Notes: generated from the letters alone by a model not told the origin. A DNA stretch of 35,377 nt from Anaerolineae bacterium (GCA_003154115.1 PMCF01000315.1:1-35377); one strand, 5' to 3'; positions 7,831-15,687 are shown, counted from the stretch's first letter. Made by a program: numbers and translations.

Positions 7831-9262
7831 CGCGTTTGCTGCTCCTCAGGCACAACAACCGTTCGATCATGAAGCGCAGCGTTCGGGCTTGGCGCAGTTC
7901 ATTGCCGAGCGCACGCTGCGCCTGTTGACCAAGAGCGGCGCGATTGCCGAGCAAGGGCAGGTATTTAATCAGCCCATCTTCTACGCCTGGCAGCGAGAGG
8001 ATCGCCTGGTGCTCGTGTTCAATCCACTGCTGTTGAAGAATCCGGAGGCGGTCCTGTCCGCGCGTTTCCGCCATCATCTCTCGACGGTACTCGGCGGGCG
8101 GGCCGTCGTGCCGACCAACACGCGGGGTGTTTTTCTGCAGGTCGGCTACTGGCCGGCGCCGCCGATCGATCTGACGGCGCGTCCGTTGAATCTGCGCGAG
8201 CAACCCGATCCGTTCTGTGTCCCGATCGGGATCACCGCGAAAGGATCGTTGTGGCTGTCGATCTTCAAGATGGACTCAGTGCTGGTGGGCGGCTCGCGGC
8301 GCATGGGCAAGACGCGTCTGCTGCACGGCTGGATTCAGGCGCTGCACCATGGCGGGCAGACGCGCCTGTATCTGTGGGACGGCAAGCCGAACTGTGCGGA
8401 GTTTCGCGGCTACAGCGGTCAGCCGAAGATCACCGTTATCGGTGAGCGCGATTTGATGACGGGACTGACCGAAGTGTCCAACTTGATGCGGGATCGCGCT
8501 CAATTGCTGGCGCACGCTGGAGTGGCTGACTTCCACTCATACAACGCGAAGTCGGCGGTCAAACTCGAACCGATCGTGCTCGTCGTCGACGAAGTGGCCG
8601 CGATCTCCTTGCTGCCCGATGCCGAGCAAATCCTGCGCGCGATCGAGGACTTGATCTCGCGGGGTGGGGCCTTCGGCATCTATCCGGTGCTGGCCACGCA
8701 GCGGCCTAGCGCCACGGCGGTGCGCGGCATCTCGAAGACGAATCTCTCGACCCGCATCGCGCTGCCGGTGCCGTCGCACACCGATTCGCAGATCATTCTG
8801 GAAAGAGTGGGTGCTGAGAAGTTGGCGAAGATCCAAGGGCGACTCGCGATCGTGTGGGACGCGAAGTTGATCGAAGCCCAGGCGTTCACGGTGGATCTGC
8901 CGTCGAGTGATGAGGTGGGGTTGGATAGAGCGCCTGACAAACGATCAGATGGTCAGCCTCAACCATCGACCGTTCCTGATGACGTTTGTGCTCTGGCTAC
9001 ACGGTGTTGGACAGAGAACGGTGGCAAGTTCACCGAAGCCTGGCTAACGGCGATCGGGTGGGGGCAAAAGGAAGCGCGCCGTGAACAAGGGCGTTGGGCG
9101 GATCAGGGCTGGATCTTTCAGAATCCGCGCGCCAGTCGTGCCTGGTGTGTGAGTCCGTCACTTCGTCGGACCCTGACGTTGGGCACTTTATCCGACGAAC
9201 CCGACGAACCAAACAGACGTGACGAACCCGACGGACCCGACGAACCGCCTTCACAGGCTTGA
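7823..9262 (+). CDS. FtsK/SpoIIIE/TraG-type DNA translocase ATPase
   Basis: The start is set at the ATG at 7823, preceded by GGAGAAAGG; the longer frame from 7676 runs through the upstream gene. The 479-residue product has Walker A GGSRRMGKT at 156-164 and Walker B IVLVVDE at 251-257. Then come a conserved ATQRPS and a DSQIIL...GAEKL block typical of FtsK/HerA-like DNA pumps. There is no TM region in the protein itself, so it may rely on the neighbouring membrane proteins for anchoring. The C-terminus has a winged-helix-like part and a tail of repeated Asp-Glu-Pro triplets. FtsK-like ATPases move double-stranded DNA, e.g. in Actinobacterial element transfer (TraB) or chromosome segregation; transfer of this element is plausible but not shown. 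Confidence 0.8.
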   Translation: MTDAFAAPQAQQPFDHEAQRSGLAQFIAERTLRLLTKSGAIAEQGQVFNQPIFYAWQREDRLVLVFNPLLLKNPEAVLSARFRHHLSTVLGGRAVVPTNTRGVFLQVGYWPAPPIDLTARPLNLREQPDPFCVPIGITAKGSLWLSIFKMDSVLVGGSRRMGKTRLLHGWIQALHHGGQTRLYLWDGKPNCAEFRGYSGQPKITVIGERDLMTGLTEVSNLMRDRAQLLAHAGVADFHSYNAKSAVKLEPIVLVVDEVAAISLLPDAEQILRAIEDLISRGGAFGIYPVLATQRPSATAVRGISKTNLSTRIALPVPSHTDSQIILERVGAEKLAKIQGRLAIVWDAKLIEAQAFTVDLPSSDEVGLDRAPDKRSDGQPQPSTVPDDVCALATRCWTENGGKFTEAWLTAIGWGQKEARREQGRWADQGWIFQNPRASRAWCVSPSLRRTLTLGTLSDEPDEPNRRDEPDGPDEPPSQA

Positions 9263-9310
9263 AGAATGCCCGACGGACCCGACGAACCGACCGACGAACC
9301 CGACGAACCG
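9192..9310 (+). repeat. Degenerate 9-bp tandem repeat, unit CCGACGAAC
   Basis: About ten copies of a 9-base unit (CCGACGAAC and the variant CCGACGGAC), partly interrupted, cover the end of the FtsK-like gene and the gap to the next gene. In the coding part they give Asp-Glu-Pro triplets; the array continues past the stop at 9262 where it cannot be read in that frame. Copy number may vary by slippage, changing the tail length. A protein-binding array is also possible. Confidence 0.7.
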
Positions 9311-9312
9311 TC

Positions 9313-10191
9313 ATGAATAAACGTGCGCTCATGATCGTAATGCCCCTGGTGGGGTTGCTGCTGATACTGACGGCTTTCGCACCGACCGTGCCGCAGGTTC
9401 GCGCGCAGACCGGGCCAACGCCGATCGCCACGCTCGATCCCTACATTGGCGCATTGGGGACACAGACGGCGTTAAACGCGCAGGCGACACAGTCCGCTTT
9501 TTCACAGCAGCAAGGCGCCTGGCAATCGGCGCAAAACGCGAGCGCCTTGCAGGCTCAGGCGAGTGCCCTGCAAGCTCAGGCCGCGGCAGCACAGGCGCAG
9601 GCAGTGGCTCAGGCTCAACAAGCAACGGCGGTGGCGGCCCAGCAACAGGCGCAGATTGTGGCGATTCAGGCGACTGCGGATGCCGCCGCCAAACAGGCCA
9701 CCGCGGTTGTACAGCAGACTCGGACGGCGTTAGAGATTCGCACGACGCAGACGGCGGTCGCGATCGACGCCGAGGCCAAGCGTTCGGCGATCTCCGCGAC
9801 ACGCTCAGCGGTCGAAGCACAGGATCGGGATAACCGGGCCGTGGCGACGTCGGTGGCGCAAAGCATCAGGGCGACGGCCGAAGCCCAAACGGCACAGTTG
9901 GCGGATACCCGACGTCGGCAAGATGCGTCCTTCGCCGTGTTCTCGATCGTACTCATCGCAGCGACGGCGGCGGCGGTGTATGTGATCGTGTTGCTCGTAC
10001 GCCGAGGTGGTCAACTGATTCGCACCTCGACACCGACACCGGTGATGAACACGACCGCCGCTGGCTCGTCGACGGCAGCGTTGCTCGTGATCGATCAAGT
10101 CGGCGGCACTGGTTCGCGGCGCATGCCGGATATTGAGCTCGACCCTGATGAGTCCACGGCCGATCGGTTGCGGCAGTTGTTCGAGGAATGA
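9313..10191 (+). CDS. Exported Ala-Gln/ATQ repeat protein with TM (copy 2)
   Basis: The ATG at 9313 is chosen because a signal peptide follows at once (residues 1-31, ending VRA-Q); the longer frame from 9259 only reads the repeat array. Residues 40-200 are rich in Ala, Gln and Thr with many AQA, ATQ and TAxA motifs, consistent with a long helix or coiled coil outside the membrane. A TM helix lies at about 206-229, and the cytoplasmic tail of about 60 residues ends in an acidic stretch (ELDPDESTADRL). Architecture matches the protein at 6814 although the sequences differ, which suggests an old duplication or a conserved pair. Simple composition limits any function call. Confidence 0.65.
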   Translation: MNKRALMIVMPLVGLLLILTAFAPTVPQVRAQTGPTPIATLDPYIGALGTQTALNAQATQSAFSQQQGAWQSAQNASALQAQASALQAQAAAAQAQAVAQAQQATAVAAQQQAQIVAIQATADAAAKQATAVVQQTRTALEIRTTQTAVAIDAEAKRSAISATRSAVEAQDRDNRAVATSVAQSIRATAEAQTAQLADTRRRQDASFAVFSIVLIAATAAAVYVIVLLVRRGGQLIRTSTPTPVMNTTAAGSSTAALLVIDQVGGTGSRRMPDIELDPDESTADRLRQLFEE

Positions 10192-10192
10192 G

Positions 10193-10564
10193 ATGGCGAC
10201 TGTGGCGCTCATACCTTATCGTTCCCAACTACCCGCTGTGCGGCGCGATGATGTGCAGCGACTGGGCGCGGCCATCCTGCGCACACTCGATCGGATCGGG
10301 ATCAGAGCCGGGCAGACGGGCGTGGTCTTCGATCGGGTGCGGGTGCATCGTGGTGAGTTCATCAGTTTCACGATTGAGGCGCAGAGTCTATCCGCTGAAG
10401 ATCAGTCGTTAATCTTGCAGGACGCTACCTGTGCCGGGTTACAGACGCTCGCGCAAAAACCAATCGTGGTGACACGCGACGGCGATCAGCTGCTCATCGT
10501 GATCGATCTGCGCGAACCCACCCGATCGTGGCGCGTTCGGCTGCGGCGTTGGCTGAAGCAGTGA
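10193..10564 (+). CDS. Hypothetical protein, 123 residues
   Basis: The ATG at 10193 follows the previous stop by one base, with GAGGAATGAG serving as ribosome site. The product is soluble and looks alpha/beta (LGAAILRTLDRIGI, VVFDRVRVHRGEFISFTIEA, QLLIVIDL), ending in a basic tail with tryptophans. I do not recognise the family. It lies between the membrane module and the ParM-like actin gene and is co-directional with both. Confidence 0.55.
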   Translation: MATVALIPYRSQLPAVRRDDVQRLGAAILRTLDRIGIRAGQTGVVFDRVRVHRGEFISFTIEAQSLSAEDQSLILQDATCAGLQTLAQKPIVVTRDGDQLLIVIDLREPTRSWRVRLRRWLKQ

Positions 10565-10584
10565 ACCTTTAACTGGGAGAATGG

Positions 10585-11574
10585 ATGATGAGTGACAAGC
10601 TTGATTTTCTGGCGGTGGATGCAGGTTACGGCAACACGCGGGTCTATGGCGCGAAAGGCGGCGTGGTGCTGCCCTCGCTCGTCGCGACGAATGGCGCGAA
10701 GACCGTCAGCAAATGGGCGGCTGGCGATCTCAAGCGCGCGCGGCACGCGGCCAAACCCAGGTTGGTCCAGACCGACTATGGAGCCTACTACGTCGGGCCG
10801 GGCGCGCATGAAGCCGGCAATCCGGTGGAGAACCTCGATCTCGATCGCATGACGGGTCCCGAAATGAAGGCACTGTTGTATGGCGTGCTGAGCCAGTATG
10901 CGGCGCCCCGGCACGCGAATCTGATCCTGGCGCTGCCGATCGCCATGGCCCTGGGGGAAGAGGGCGACGTCGCCAAAGAACAGGCCAAAGCCATGCTATC
11001 CGGTGATCATGTCTGGTGGATCGACGACAAGAAGCAGACGCTGACCGTGGATGAGGTCGTGGTCACCTCGCAGCCTGCCGGCGCGATGTTTGATTTTCTG
11101 CTGAATGCCAAAGGCGAAATGCCGCCCGATAAAAAAATCCTGCGGCGCACGAAGTCCTTTGGCTTGCTCAGCCTCGGTTTCAACACGATCGAGATGATGG
11201 TCGTTGAAGAAGGCCGCCTGATCGAGAAACATGTGGCCGGCGAGAACAAGGGCGTCCACTATCTGCTCGATCTGCTGAATCCTGATCAGGCCTATTCGCT
11301 CGGTGAGCTCGACAGCCAACTGCGCGCCGGGCGCTTGGATGTTTCCACGGCCTTGCCGCGCTGGCAGCGCGAGGTGATGGGGCAGATCGAAAAGCACTGG
11401 GGCAAAGCCGTGCAGCGTTTCGCGGCGGTGTTTGTGGTCGGCGGGGGGACATTCTTGATCCGTGACGCGCTGCTGGCGAAGTTCAAAGACAAGTTGGTGA
11501 TTCCCGACGATCCGATCTTGAGCATCGCGCGCGGCTGCTACAAGTACACGCTGTTCAAGTATGGGGCCGACTAA
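10585..11574 (+). CDS. ParM/Alp-type actin-like ATPase
   Basis: The 329-residue protein carries the actin-fold nucleotide motifs: phosphate-1 AVDAGYGNTRV near residue 10, phosphate-2 LLSLGFNTIEMMVVE around 195-209, and the adenosine motif VVGGGTFLIRDAL around 286-298. Its length fits ParM and bacterial/archaeal Alp proteins. ParM-like proteins polymerise with ATP and push plasmid copies apart, working with a DNA-binding adaptor and a centromere site. A GGGAGA ribosome site precedes the doubled ATG at 10585 and 10588. The small gene 17 bases downstream is a candidate adaptor. A general actin-like cytoskeletal role is the alternative. Confidence 0.8.
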   Translation: MMSDKLDFLAVDAGYGNTRVYGAKGGVVLPSLVATNGAKTVSKWAAGDLKRARHAAKPRLVQTDYGAYYVGPGAHEAGNPVENLDLDRMTGPEMKALLYGVLSQYAAPRHANLILALPIAMALGEEGDVAKEQAKAMLSGDHVWWIDDKKQTLTVDEVVVTSQPAGAMFDFLLNAKGEMPPDKKILRRTKSFGLLSLGFNTIEMMVVEEGRLIEKHVAGENKGVHYLLDLLNPDQAYSLGELDSQLRAGRLDVSTALPRWQREVMGQIEKHWGKAVQRFAAVFVVGGGTFLIRDALLAKFKDKLVIPDDPILSIARGCYKYTLFKYGAD

Positions 11575-11591
11575 GGCTGAGGAGTCGCTGC

Positions 11592-11840
11592 GTGGCGCGC
11601 AAACCTAATCCACCGCAAGACCAACCAGTGTTGATCATCGGGGCCGAGATCCGGCTGTATGCCTGGGAGACCGAATTGCTGGCCTACTTCGGACAATTCA
11701 AGCCCCGGCAATATGCCACAGCCATCAAGCGGGCGGTGCGCGTTGGCCTGCTGGGCGGTGAGACGGCCCTGATCGCCGCTTCGATCGGGCCGGTGGCTGA
11801 TGACGAGGATGAGACCGATCTGGATGATTTTATCGGCTGA
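11592..11840 (+). CDS. Small RHH-like protein, candidate ParR adaptor
   Basis: The GTG at 11592 is preceded by GAGGAG seven bases upstream. The 82-residue product has a strand-helix-helix pattern (VLIIGAEIRLYAWETELLAYF, then KPRQYATAIKRAVRVGLLGG) that fits a ribbon-helix-helix DNA-binding fold. It is followed by an acidic tail (DDEDETDLDDF). ParR proteins combine an N-terminal RHH DNA-binding part with a C-terminal segment that contacts ParM filaments, and are encoded directly after parM. Position and layout support that role; sequence identity to known ParR was not assessed. Confidence 0.45.
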   Translation: MARKPNPPQDQPVLIIGAEIRLYAWETELLAYFGQFKPRQYATAIKRAVRVGLLGGETALIAASIGPVADDEDETDLDDFIG

Positions 11841-11842
11841 GC

Positions 11843-11889
11843 ATTGTTCCCCGGCAGGAATCGAGCCGGGATAGTTGCCGGGGAATAAT
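11843..11889 (+). promoter_or_regulatory. Inverted repeat between the two small RHH-like genes
   Basis: A perfect 10-bp inverted repeat, TTCCCCGGCA (11847-11856) and TGCCGGGGAA (11876-11885), is separated by 19 bases. It extends outwards to 14 bp with one mismatch that would be a G-U pair in RNA. It sits 19 bases before the ATG at 11908 and has no U run after it, so a terminator is unlikely. An operator for an RHH regulator, a partition site or a translation-controlling hairpin are all possible. Confidence 0.6.
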
Positions 11890-11907
11890 CGGTTGAAGGA
11901 TGAACGC

Positions 11908-12180
11908 ATGCCTTCTGGAAAACGCAGACTCAAAGTGGAACGCCCGATCTATACGCGCATCAAGCGGATATCCTTGTATCGCCGCCATGCCGCCGTGAAA
12001 CCGTTTTTCACGGAACTGGAAGCGCTGCCCAATGATATTGCCAATGAGACGCTGTTGCGCGCGGTCACGCTCGGCGCTGAAACCGCGCTGGGCGAGGCGC
12101 GCCAGGTGGTCGAACGCCGCCGGGCGGGCTTGCCGGAGCCCACGGCCTTGCAACCCGCGCTGCTGACCAGTGAGGGTTGA
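11908..12180 (+). CDS. Small RHH-like or helical DNA-binding protein
   Basis: The ATG at 11908 has GAAGGA eight bases upstream; the longer frame from 11875 begins inside the inverted repeat. The 90-residue product has a very basic N-terminus (KRRLKVERPIYTRIKRISLYRR) and a helical segment (LPNDIANETLLRAVTLGAETAL) similar in plan to the preceding gene. A nucleic-acid-binding role is likely from composition. Together with the neighbour at 11592 it may form the DNA-binding side of the partition module. No family can be named. Confidence 0.45.
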   Translation: MPSGKRRLKVERPIYTRIKRISLYRRHAAVKPFFTELEALPNDIANETLLRAVTLGAETALGEARQVVERRRAGLPEPTALQPALLTSEG

Positions 12181-12195
12181 GGCCAGGAGTTGACC

Positions 12196-12399
12196 ATGCC
12201 GCCCGCTCTGACCGCCCAACAGGTGCAACAGATCAACCGCGCCCTCGCCGAGGTTGGCGATTATGGAGAAGTGCGCTTGATCGTCGAGAAAGGCCGCCTG
12301 CGCTTTGTCCAGCGCGTGACGAGCGAAGAGGCAGCCTCACTCGCGCCGCGTCCCGCGCCGACCGCGACGTTTCAGCCGGGACGAGAGCGCCAGCCGTGA
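12196..12399 (+). CDS. Small DUF2292/YezD-like protein
   Basis: The 67-residue product contains INRALAEVGDYGEVRLIVEK followed by GRLRFVQRV. This resembles the YezD/DUF2292 layout in which a helix precedes a GxVxIxVxxGRxxxxxxxx hairpin. The function of that family is unknown. The ATG at 12196 is preferred over a TTG two codons earlier. Its stop overlaps the GTG start of the next gene (GTGA), so the two are coupled. Confidence 0.4.
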   Translation: MPPALTAQQVQQINRALAEVGDYGEVRLIVEKGRLRFVQRVTSEEAASLAPRPAPTATFQPGRERQP

Positions 12400-12737
12400 T
12401 CGTGCTGCTGCTGGCCGACGAGCTGAGCCAGACCGGGCTCGTCGATCTCGTCGTGCAGCAGGGCGTGACGCGCGTGCTCGATCTGCACGCCCGCCTGAGT
12501 GTGCCGCCGCTCCTGGCGCCGATCACACAGCACCCGCCGCGTGCGCTGGCCGACCTGCGGCTGCGGCGCACCCTGCGCGACGCACCGGAGCAGGCCGTGC
12601 TGCTGGTGCTGATCGAGCCGGTTCAACTTGATCTGATCCAAGCCGTGATCACCGCCGCGCGACCGGCTGCCGCGCTTGAAATCTTGCACCCTTCATCTCC
12701 CGTGGCTCAGATCAACTGGCCCGCCCGTCAGGGTTGA
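12396..12737 (+). CDS. Hypothetical protein, 113 residues
   Basis: A GTG start at 12396 overlaps the previous stop. The product is hydrophobic-alternating and alpha/beta in look (VIVLLLADELSQTGLVDLVV, then AVLLVLIEPVQLDLIQAVI), leucine- and alanine-rich, with no membrane helix that I would trust and no recognised motif. It precedes the putative initiator by two bases. The longer open frame from 12177 overlaps the preceding gene and is rejected. Confidence 0.5.
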   Translation: MIVLLLADELSQTGLVDLVVQQGVTRVLDLHARLSVPPLLAPITQHPPRALADLRLRRTLRDAPEQAVLLVLIEPVQLDLIQAVITAARPAAALEILHPSSPVAQINWPARQG

Positions 12738-12739
12738 TC

Positions 12740-14374
12740 ATGCTCGAAGAAGATCTCATTGTCGTTAAATTTGGCGACCTCGTGCTGGACTTCGGCGTGG
12801 GCACGCTGCCCAAGTTGTTCAGCCGGTTCTACCCGCATTTGCGTTGCACCTACACTCATCGCGGCGCGACCGTCAGCGAGACCCTGTCCGATGCCGAAGC
12901 TTGGCTGATCGCGCAGGTGCTGCTGCTCAAGAGCGATCAGGACTTCGTGCTGCGCCTGAGCAACCTGCCCCTGGCCGCCAGCCTGCGCTCGCGTGAAGAC
13001 TATCTGGGCAAGCTGCGCCGGATGGGGCTGGTCTTCACCACCCGCCTGTACTACACCCGCGCCGAGATGCTCGCGCTCTTCGGGCCGGAACACTTGCCGA
13101 CCACCCCGCGCCAGTATGCCCAACAATGGGATCTCACGGCGCTGTTCCACAACCTCGCGTTGATTGGCCGGATGTATCTCGATCGCCAGCAGGCCGCTGT
13201 GCAGCGCTGGCAGGCCGAGGGGGCCGTGAGTCCGCGCCCGGTGGTGACGCTGCCCGCCGATTATCAGCATGACATTGAACTGCCGCTGGTGGTGGCCCGC
13301 CGGATCGTCGCGGGCGAGTATGACCCGCGTCCGCTCTCCAGCGCCGACGGCAATGACAAACGCGGCCCGCGCTGGGCCGATCGGGCGGCAGAACAGGTCG
13401 CGCAGGCGTCTGACGCACCGCCAGTAAAACCGGCAGTGCGCGCCGAGCCCCCTGACGCACCGGCTGAAATACTGCTGGTGCGGACAAATTCGCCGCTCGC
13501 ACCGGCCGAAAAACAGCTGGTGCGGGCTGATTTAACCCGCGCACCGGCTGGAAAACGGCTGGTGCGGGGGGACGCACCGGCTGAAAAAGCGTGGGTGCCA
13601 GCCGCGCACCAGCGGAAAAACAGCCGGTCATCTATAGATGATGATGTTGTTGATGATGAAAAAGAGAAAAGCAATGAATTGATCGCGCCCGCCGTGTTCG
13701 AGCATTTCGCGCGCCGCAAAGCGGTGGCCTACACGCCGAGCGGCCGCGATCACAAGCTGCTCAAAGAACTGCTGCAAGCCGGCTACTCGCTCAAACAGAT
13801 TCTAGCCGGCATCGATGCGATCTTCGAACGCGGAGACAACCCCCAACGCTTCACCTACTGTGCCAGCGCCATTCAGGATCAATCGCCCGCCTGCCCGCCC
13901 GCCGATCCCGCTGCGTCAGTCGCCCGTGTGAGTGCGTCGCCCGCTGAGGTGGTCACACCTGCACTGCAACCGCACGCGGTTTGGTGCGGTGCATGTGTCC
14001 CCGTGGAACTGAGTGAAGCCGCCGAACTGTGTCGGGCGGCCGGTGTGACGCTCACACCGGAGACGATCGCGCGCCTGCGCCTGCTGGCCGATCACTGTGC
14101 AAGCGCGGCGCAGCAGCACCAGTCAACCGGCAGTGCCTGGCTGACGGAAGCCTTGAAGCGCAGCGTCGGTCGCGCCCAGGTCGATGTGCTCGCTTATGCC
14201 GAAGCGATCCTGCAAACCTGGATCGAGCACGGCCCGGGCGCCGATCTACGCCCGCGCCGCGAAGGCTATCGCCCGCCGGACAAACCGAAGAAAGCCGCAA
14301 GCGGGAGCGCACCACACAGCGGCCGCCAACGGCGTGACTTCGAAGCCGAAGCGCGTGGTGGAGGCCCGGCATGA
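12740..14374 (+). CDS. Putative replication initiator with origin-like repeats in its gene
   Basis: The 544-residue product has an N-terminal part of about 150 residues compatible with a winged-helix initiator domain (SREDYLGKLRRMGLVFTTRLYY). A low-complexity linker of tandem A-P-A-E-x-x-L-V-R units spans about 224-290. A helical domain lies at about 313-380 (SGRDHKLLKELLQAGYSLKQ), recalling DnaD-like or RepA_N C-terminal domains. It sits directly upstream of a DnaC-like loader and after partition genes, which is a normal place for a plasmid initiator. The linker DNA holds iteron-like repeats and an AT-rich tract. Function is inferred from layout and context; a generic DnaD-like primosome factor is the alternative. 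Confidence 0.5.
   Translation: MLEEDLIVVKFGDLVLDFGVGTLPKLFSRFYPHLRCTYTHRGATVSETLSDAEAWLIAQVLLLKSDQDFVLRLSNLPLAASLRSREDYLGKLRRMGLVFTTRLYYTRAEMLALFGPEHLPTTPRQYAQQWDLTALFHNLALIGRMYLDRQQAAVQRWQAEGAVSPRPVVTLPADYQHDIELPLVVARRIVAGEYDPRPLSSADGNDKRGPRWADRAAEQVAQASDAPPVKPAVRAEPPDAPAEILLVRTNSPLAPAEKQLVRADLTRAPAGKRLVRGDAPAEKAWVPAAHQRKNSRSSIDDDVVDDEKEKSNELIAPAVFEHFARRKAVAYTPSGRDHKLLKELLQAGYSLKQILAGIDAIFERGDNPQRFTYCASAIQDQSPACPPADPAASVARVSASPAEVVTPALQPHAVWCGACVPVELSEAAELCRAAGVTLTPETIARLRLLADHCASAAQQHQSTGSAWLTEALKRSVGRAQVDVLAYAEAILQTWIEHGPGADLRPRREGYRPPDKPKKAASGSAPHSGRQRRDFEAEARGGGPA
13412..13628 (+). repeat. Six iteron-like repeats inside the initiator gene
   Basis: Six copies of a roughly 27-30 base unit are present, with core GCACCGGCTGAAAAAC then a CTGGTGCGG end. 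The GCACC cores start at 13415, 13457, 13499, 13541, 13574 and 13606, so the spacing is 42, 42, 42, 33 and 32. The best units begin CGCACC and end GGTGCG, which are reverse complements, so each can form a hairpin. The last copy matches the third at about 21 of 24 positions but is out of the protein reading frame, suggesting selection on the DNA itself. Confidence 0.7.
13628..13685. other. Candidate replication origin: palindrome plus AT-rich tract
   Basis: Right after the iteron-like repeats comes a perfect 14-bp palindrome, TCATCTATAGATGA (13628-13641). An AT-rich stretch up to about 13685 contrasts sharply with the surrounding GC-rich sequence. Iterons next to an AT-rich unwinding region are the classic origin layout, and RepA_N-type plasmids keep their origin inside the rep gene at the linker. 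No DnaA-box search was possible. Confidence 0.45.
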
Positions 14375-15357
14375 AGGCCGAAGAGATCTGGCAGGCCGCG
14401 CTCGGTGAACTGCAACTCGAGATGACGCGCGCCACGTTCGATACCTGGGTCAAGCCGACCAGCCTGGTGTCCTATCAAGCCGGCGAGATGGTGATTGCCA
14501 CACCGAATCAGTACGCGCAGGAGTGGCTGTCGAAACGGCTGTGCTCCACCGTCAATCGCGTCCTGACGGGCATTACCGGCCGATCGATGCAGGCCACTTT
14601 TGTGGTATGGCAAGCCCCGGTTGAAGACGCGGACGCTGAGCCTGAAGCGGTCGAACCGGTTCACACGGACTTGGTCCCCGACTGGTCCCGACGGGGTATT
14701 CCGGATCGCTTCGTCGACAAGACGCTCGCTGATCTGGATTGGTCACGCCCGGTTCTACAGCAGGCCGAACTGCGCGACTATGTGGATCGCTGCGCGGAAT
14801 TTCTCAACGCGGGTATCGGGCTGCACTTGTATGGCCCGAACGGGATCGGCAAGACCCATCTCGTGATCGGGCTGGCGAAGCAAGTCTGCTTGGAGTTGGG
14901 CTGGACGATCGAGTTCATCACCTGGCGCGGTTATCTCGCCGGTCTGCGAGAAGGCTATGAGCAGGCGCGCCACGATGTGGCGCAGCAGCGTTACGGTGAC
15001 GCCGAGCCGGAGTATCGTGTGCTGCAGCGGCTGGTCGAGGTTGATCTGCTGGTGCTAGATGATCTGCGCGCCGATGATCTCACCGCGTGGGCGCGCGGCA
15101 AGTTGCTCGATCTGATCGCGCGGCGGTACGACGCCGAACGGCCGTTGTTCGTCACGACCAACTACGACTTGAACGAACTGACTTATCCCGGCGCGAATCG
15201 CCTGGGCCACGACGAAGCCGCCATCTCGCGCCTGCTGGGCATGTGCCAGTATCTGACGCTGCAAGGCGAGGACTATCGCTTGTTGGAACGGCGCGCACGG
15301 GTGAGCGGTTTGAAGCCAGTCACGGTTGAACGATCAGGGGTGCGTAAGCGAGGGTAA
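14371..15357 (+). CDS. DnaA-domain-I fused to DnaC/IstB-like AAA+ helicase loader
   Basis: The 328-residue protein joins two parts. Residues 1-80 (EEIWQAALGELQLEMTRATF, then TWVKP, and AQEWLSKRL) match the DnaA N-terminal domain, which contacts the replicative helicase. Residues 110-300 are a DnaC/IstB-like AAA+ ATPase with Walker A YGPNGIGKT (154-162), Walker B LLVLDDL (226-232), sensor-1 TTN (262-264) and an arginine-finger-like SRL (286-288). The DnaA DNA-binding domain IV is absent. It would load helicase at an origin opened by the upstream initiator. The ATG overlaps the initiator stop, coupling the pair. Confidence 0.75.
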   Translation: MKAEEIWQAALGELQLEMTRATFDTWVKPTSLVSYQAGEMVIATPNQYAQEWLSKRLCSTVNRVLTGITGRSMQATFVVWQAPVEDADAEPEAVEPVHTDLVPDWSRRGIPDRFVDKTLADLDWSRPVLQQAELRDYVDRCAEFLNAGIGLHLYGPNGIGKTHLVIGLAKQVCLELGWTIEFITWRGYLAGLREGYEQARHDVAQQRYGDAEPEYRVLQRLVEVDLLVLDDLRADDLTAWARGKLLDLIARRYDAERPLFVTTNYDLNELTYPGANRLGHDEAAISRLLGMCQYLTLQGEDYRLLERRARVSGLKPVTVERSGVRKRG

Positions 15358-15360
15358 AGA

Positions 15361-15687
15361 ATGGCGATGTATCTGCGACGCAAGTTATATCCGCCCGATT
15401 GGCCGGAAATCGCGGGCGCGATCAAAGAAGCCGCCGACTGGACCTGCCAGCAGTGTGACCAGGTTTGTTATCGGCCCGGCGAACGCGTGCGGGATTGGCG
15501 CCGTGTCTTGACCGTGGCGCACCTCGATCGCGATCCGGCTCATAACGCGCCGGACAACTTGCGCGCCCTGTGTGTGGTGTGTCACCTGAATTACGATCGC
15601 GCGGTCAATGTGCGCGCCGCGCGGCGGACACGCTTTTTGAAACGCGCCGGCCCGATGCTGCCGTTGCCCTGGGCGGTGCAGGAGTGA
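15361..15687 (+). CDS. HNH endonuclease
   Basis: The 108-residue protein has a zinc-binding HNH layout: CQQC near residue 30, then VAHLDRDPAHNAPDNLRALC and a closing CVVCH followed by NYDRA. The histidine of AHLD, the asparagine of DNLRALC and the final CxxCH are the expected catalytic and metal positions. HNH nucleases of this size are common in phages, plasmids and restriction modules. It begins three bases after the loader stop. A role in nicking or defence is possible; the target is unknown. Confidence 0.75.
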   Translation: MAMYLRRKLYPPDWPEIAGAIKEAADWTCQQCDQVCYRPGERVRDWRRVLTVAHLDRDPAHNAPDNLRALCVVCHLNYDRAVNVRAARRTRFLKRAGPMLPLPWAVQE

